Shown piece by piece: positions 6,853-8,142 of a stretch of 8,142 nt of DNA. The position numbers and the translations under genes were made by a program. The first letter of the stretch is position 1; each line of letters starts with the position of its first letter. A model generated the notes under the pieces. It made no database searches. It worked only from the letters and a program-made list of their open reading frames with translations, and was not told the origin of the DNA. The stretch is taken from positions 1 through 8,142 of the forward strand of contig JAPXRI010000047.1 in assembly GCA_033813635.1 (NCBI GenBank), written 5' to 3'. This DNA is from JAPXRI01 sp033813635 (lineage in GTDB: Bacteria; Bacillota; Clostridia; Oscillospirales; QAMX01).

Positions 6853-6893
6853 TTTTCCCTTGTTTTTTCCCTTGCGGGAAGAAATAAGGGAAA
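6853..6893. repeat. TTTTCCCTTG direct repeats plus an inverted copy, candidate integrase arm sites
   Basis: TTTTCCCTTG occurs at 6853-6862 and again at 6865-6874, a 12-bp period close to one helical turn. An inverted partial copy, AAGGGAAA, lies at 6886-6893, ending 7 bp from the integrase stop codon. Tn916-type integrases bind short direct repeats near element ends through their N-terminal domain, so these are plausible arm-type sites of the original element. Binding is inferred from position and repeat form only. Confidence 0.5.
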
Positions 6894-6900
6894 TTTTCGT

Positions 6901-7454
6901 CTATCCTTCTCCCACTACCTTGTCAAGCAGCCTTGCCGAAGTACGTTTTGCTTCCCTTGTAGCATGGGCGTAGATGTTCATTGTAGTGCTAACGTTAGAG
7001 TGTCCTAAAAGCTCTTGCACATCTTTCTGGGCTGCGCCTCCAGAGAGAAGATTACTGGTAAAGGTATGTCGCAAGGTTAATATTCTGCCATGTCAGCCCG
7101 CAAACCTCGCCAATGCGAAGCCCGGTGAAGTACGCGATCTGAATAGGCAACAGGGCTGGATTGTCTTTGGCTCTCAGAAACTCGGTCAACGCCAAATACT
7201 GTTCGTAGGTGATGGTCGGTACGGAACAGTCATTACCGTTTTCATCGGAAAAAAAGTTCGTAGACCTCTTTCTTGCCACGCACATACTGCATGTGATTGA
7301 ATGAGATAAGCCGTTTTGGAAAGACCGCGAAGCGGAACGAACCTTGCAATACGGCGGAGTATAGACGAATGTATCCTACGCTCAATGCGTTTGCCTTTGT
7401 CCCATCGGGATTTGTGCCGCCGAAGCTCAACAAGTCCATATAGGATTGCAGGTG
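6901..7454 (-). pseudogene. Tyrosine integrase remnant: frameshifted and internally deleted
   Basis: Three successive minus frames each show integrase sequence. Frame 1 (7454 to about 7250) gives YMDLLSFGGTNPDG, VLQGSFRFAVFPKRLISFN and MQYVRGKK, the core-binding domain. At a run of seven T (plus-strand A at 7249-7255) the frame shifts; six T would restore VYELFSDENGN. Frame 2 (about 7249-7070) carries FTGLRIGEVCGLTWQNINL with the first catalytic Arg. Near 7070-7085 it jumps to frame 3: LRHTFTSNLLSGGAAQKDVQ, ELLGHSNVSTTMNIYAHAT with the nucleophilic Tyr, and a stop at 6901-6903. The middle of the catalytic domain, with the conserved Lys and the His of HxxR, is gone, roughly 100 or more residues by family knowledge. 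It cannot encode an active recombinase. It resembles Tn1549/Tn916-type integrases. Confidence 0.88.
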
Positions 7455-7502
7455 GTCGGTTGTATAAAACGGGTAGCAATCCCGTAGATTTATTCTGATC
7501 AC
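7455..7502 (-). pseudogene. 5' fragment of a probable element-borne sigma-like gene, fused to the integrase remnant
   Basis: A GTG at 7500-7502 sits about 8 nt after GGAGG (7514-7510) and begins VIRINLRDCYPFYTTD, then runs in frame into integrase sequence (HLQSYMDLLSFGG). From memory, RINLRDYYPFYTTD is the N-terminus of a small sigma-70-like protein that lies upstream of xis/int in Tn1549-type elements. If so, a deletion has removed the rest of that gene, the excisionase and the integrase start, leaving a chimera. The ribosome binding site and reading frame are directly visible; the identity is recalled and unverified. Confidence 0.5.
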
Positions 7503-7515
7503 TTGGTTTTCCTCC

Positions 7516-7546
7516 GTTTCGATTTTTGAAGTGGGAAAATCGAAAC
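7516..7546 (-). promoter_or_regulatory. 11-bp hairpin just before the ribosome binding site of the fused remnant
   Basis: GTTTCGATTTT (7516-7526) and AAAATCGAAAC (7536-7546) are perfect inverted repeats around a 9-nt loop. In minus-strand RNA the stem ends immediately before GGAGG (7514-7510), which leads to the GTG at 7502. Such a stem could influence translation or protect the mRNA end. About 30 nt further upstream on the minus strand, GCCCCTAAAGGGC followed by GTTTTCC makes a second, weak terminator-like hairpin. These look like preserved leader elements of the ancestral element gene. Confidence 0.5.
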
Positions 7547-7656
7547 AGAGGCGGCGGGGAGCGATAACGGAAAACGCCCTTTAGGGGCTTGTCCGCTATA
7601 TGGGCATGGAGGATAGGCCCGGCAATGGCCGAACAATTTGGAGAGCGGTGATTTAC

Positions 7657-7696
7657 AAAAAGATAGCCGGGTCTACTCGGAAAGGTAAACCCGGCT
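7657..7696 (-). terminator. Intrinsic terminator, minus strand
   Basis: On the minus strand AGCCGGGT (7696-7689) pairs perfectly with ACCCGGCT (7672-7665) across a 16-nt loop, followed by ATC and five T (7661-7657). It separates the small ORF at 7673-7852, whose stop codon lies inside the hairpin loop, from the fused sigma/integrase remnant. The GC-rich 8-bp stem with a T run fits factor-independent termination on this strand only. Confidence 0.6.
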
Positions 7697-7852
7697 GTAA
7701 AAAACTGATGTATCAAGTGGTTCGCTGCCCGCAGAGTCGCCCGTTGGCTTCTCCTGCTCAGTATGATTACCCTTGAACTTTCGTGCTGTTTTTACTTTAT
7801 GTACGTCGTAATGGGCATGAACCTGCCTGATATTGTATTGCTGATCGCCCAT
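7673..7852 (-). CDS. Small hypothetical ORF, 59 residues
   Basis: An ATG at 7850-7852 opens a 59-codon frame beginning MGDQQYNIRQVHAHYDVHKV and ending FYSRVYLSE, with a GGAG about 10 nt upstream. It is rich in charged and polar residues, has no membrane segment and shows no motif I recognise. Its stop falls in the loop of the terminator at 7657-7696, an arrangement typical of a real terminal gene. It overlaps the unidentified open frame at 7792-8019, so at most one of them is probably coding in the overlap. It may also be chance; without homologues I cannot decide. Confidence 0.35.
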   Translation of the reverse strand: MGDQQYNIRQVHAHYDVHKVKTARKFKGNHTEQEKPTGDSAGSEPLDTSVFYSRVYLSE

Positions 7853-7860
7853 ACAATATC
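7829..7860. repeat. 10-bp inverted repeat with 12-nt loop
   Basis: GATATTGTAT (7829-7838) and ATACAATATC (7851-7860) are perfect inverted repeats. The right arm covers the ATG and upstream bases of the 59-residue ORF on the minus strand, so the hairpin could occlude its start codon. There is no T run on either side. A protein-binding or RNA-structural role is possible but unproven. Confidence 0.5.
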
Positions 7861-7882
7861 CGCTCCATTCAACGCGGCAGCG

Positions 7883-7896
7883 TATTTACGTAAATA
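7883..7896. repeat. 14-bp perfect palindrome TATTTACGTAAATA
   Basis: TATTTACGTAAATA reads the same on both strands, with no spacer. Flanking GCAGCG-type sequences (GCAGCG ending at 7882, and CGCTGC at 7904-7909) can extend the pairing around a bulge. Spacerless palindromes of this size are typical of dimeric regulator binding sites. Its position between the intron and the small ORF would suit an operator, but no cognate regulator is visible here. Confidence 0.4.
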
Positions 7897-8036
7897 GGGG
7901 CGGCGCTGCTGTGCCGAATTTTCGCAACTTATATCACCTGTAAAAACCTTGCTTCCAGCGGGTACGCCTACGCCCGCGATTTTTACCTGTCGGTTTATGA
8001 GGTTGGATGGAGTAAAAAGCTAATTCTTGTCGAACA

Positions 8037-8142
8037 ATCGAGTAGGAGGGGCTGACTGAGGAGTCGCCCCGACCTCTCACACCACCGTGCGTACCGTTCG
8101 GTACACGGCGGTTTCCAAGTTTACGCTTTCACAGAAAGATAG
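8037..8142 (-). mobile_element. 3' end of a group II intron (domains V and VI), running off the right edge
   Basis: On the minus strand, bases 8112-8081 fold as a group II intron domain V: ACCGCCGTG pairs with CACGGTGGT, with a G-U wobble inside a CGC triad near the base; a two-base CG bulge interrupts the 3' strand; TACC pairs with GGTA under a GAAC loop. GTGTGAGAGG follows, then a domain VI stem (GGGGC...GCCCC) and CCTACTCGAT, where the A of CCTACTC is the likely bulged branch point. The 3' splice site is placed at about 8037 by analogy with bacterial introns ending in CTACTCGAT. The reverse-transcriptase/maturase gene and 5' domains would lie beyond 8142. Whether the intron is intact cannot be told. 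Confidence 0.8.

Larger units (their letters stand above)
7792..8019 (-). pseudogene. Possible gene tail downstream of the group II intron, unidentified
   Basis: A 75-codon frame runs between TAG (8020-8022) and TAA (7792-7794): it starts LFTPSNLINRQVKIAGVGVP, continues ISCENSAQQRRPYLRKYAAA and ends RFMPITTYIK. The composition is protein-like, but no ATG, GTG or TTG occurs before codon 50, so it cannot be a free-standing gene as it stands. It could be the tail of a gene interrupted by the group II intron, with a nonsense TAG 14 nt after the intron boundary (CAG to TAG would restore Gln). I do not recognise the protein. The stretch also contains two palindromes, so it may instead be non-coding. 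Confidence 0.25.
6790..8142 (-). mobile_element. Remnant of a Tn1549/Tn916-type integrative conjugative element inserted after trmD
   Basis: The region after trmD has no housekeeping gene. On the minus strand it carries a wrecked tyrosine integrase, candidate integrase-binding repeats at its end, a fragment of a probable element-borne sigma-like gene, terminator hairpins and a group II intron 3' end. The integrase lies at the chromosome-proximal edge, the usual layout. The left boundary falls somewhere between the trmD stop (6747) and about 6799; I could not identify an attachment core. The right boundary is beyond the window. The Tn1549/Tn916 assignment rests on remembered resemblance of the integrase peptides to that family. 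Confidence 0.75.

Noticed and set aside
6853..6893. Short repeats considered as a CRISPR fragment
   Set aside because: Units are 10 bp with a 2-bp gap, one copy is inverted, and there are no spacer-length gaps or cas genes.
6748..6900. rplS (ribosomal protein L19) expected after trmD
   Set aside because: No L19-like frame exists in the remaining sequence; the region belongs to the end of a mobile element.
6974..7300. 108-codon plus-strand open frame over the integrase remnant
   Set aside because: It is antisense to the conserved integrase peptides, has no ribosome binding site, and shows no motif of its own.
7186..7716. 176-codon minus-strand open frame across the integrase remnant
   Set aside because: It reads the integrase and leader region out of frame and crosses the terminator and leader hairpins, while the recognisable integrase and sigma-like peptides are in other frames.

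Overview
The window looks like a chromosomal segment of a gut-type clostridial Firmicute (class Clostridia; Oscillospirales or Lachnospirales would fit). The evidence is the gene order ylxM-ffh-rpsP-khpA-rimM-trmD, consensus sigma-A promoter elements, strong GGAGG-type ribosome binding sites, and debris of a Tn1549/Tn916-type conjugative transposon, a family common in gut Clostridia. The lineage is an inference; no rRNA or other typing marker is present.

Left third (1-2900, minus strand): the N-terminal 966 residues of a very large membrane glycosyltransferase of the cyclic beta-1,2-glucan synthase (NdvB/GT84) family. The frame is open at the left edge and is cut just as the next domain begins. 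It is divergent from the housekeeping operon, and the AT-rich gap between them (2907-3085) carries a near-consensus promoter for the operon and an unusual leader for the glucan synthase gene.

Centre (3001-6747, plus strand): a compact protein-targeting and ribosome-maturation operon. It encodes YlxM and Ffh (signal recognition particle), ribosomal protein S16, the KH-domain RNA-binding protein KhpA, the 30S maturation factor RimM, and the tRNA m1G37 methyltransferase TrmD. Spacing is tight, and rimM/trmD abut. The exception is khpA-rimM, where a perfect 14-bp hairpin followed by a T run sits just before the rimM ribosome binding site and suggests attenuation or partial termination.

Right end (about 6750-8142): where rplS normally follows trmD there is instead the wreck of an integrative element, read on the minus strand. 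It holds a tyrosine integrase with both ends of its catalytic domain but no middle, broken into three frames and fused at its front to what looks like the first 16 codons of an element-borne sigma-like gene. It also holds repeats of the type integrases bind, terminator-like hairpins, a 59-codon small ORF, an unidentified gene tail, and at the right edge the 3' end (domains V and VI) of a group II intron whose body lies outside the window.

I found no clear new defence or biosynthetic system. The observations most worth following are the hairpin-bridged ribosome binding site of the glucan synthase, the khpA-rimM hairpin, and the stepwise decay of the element lodged behind trmD.
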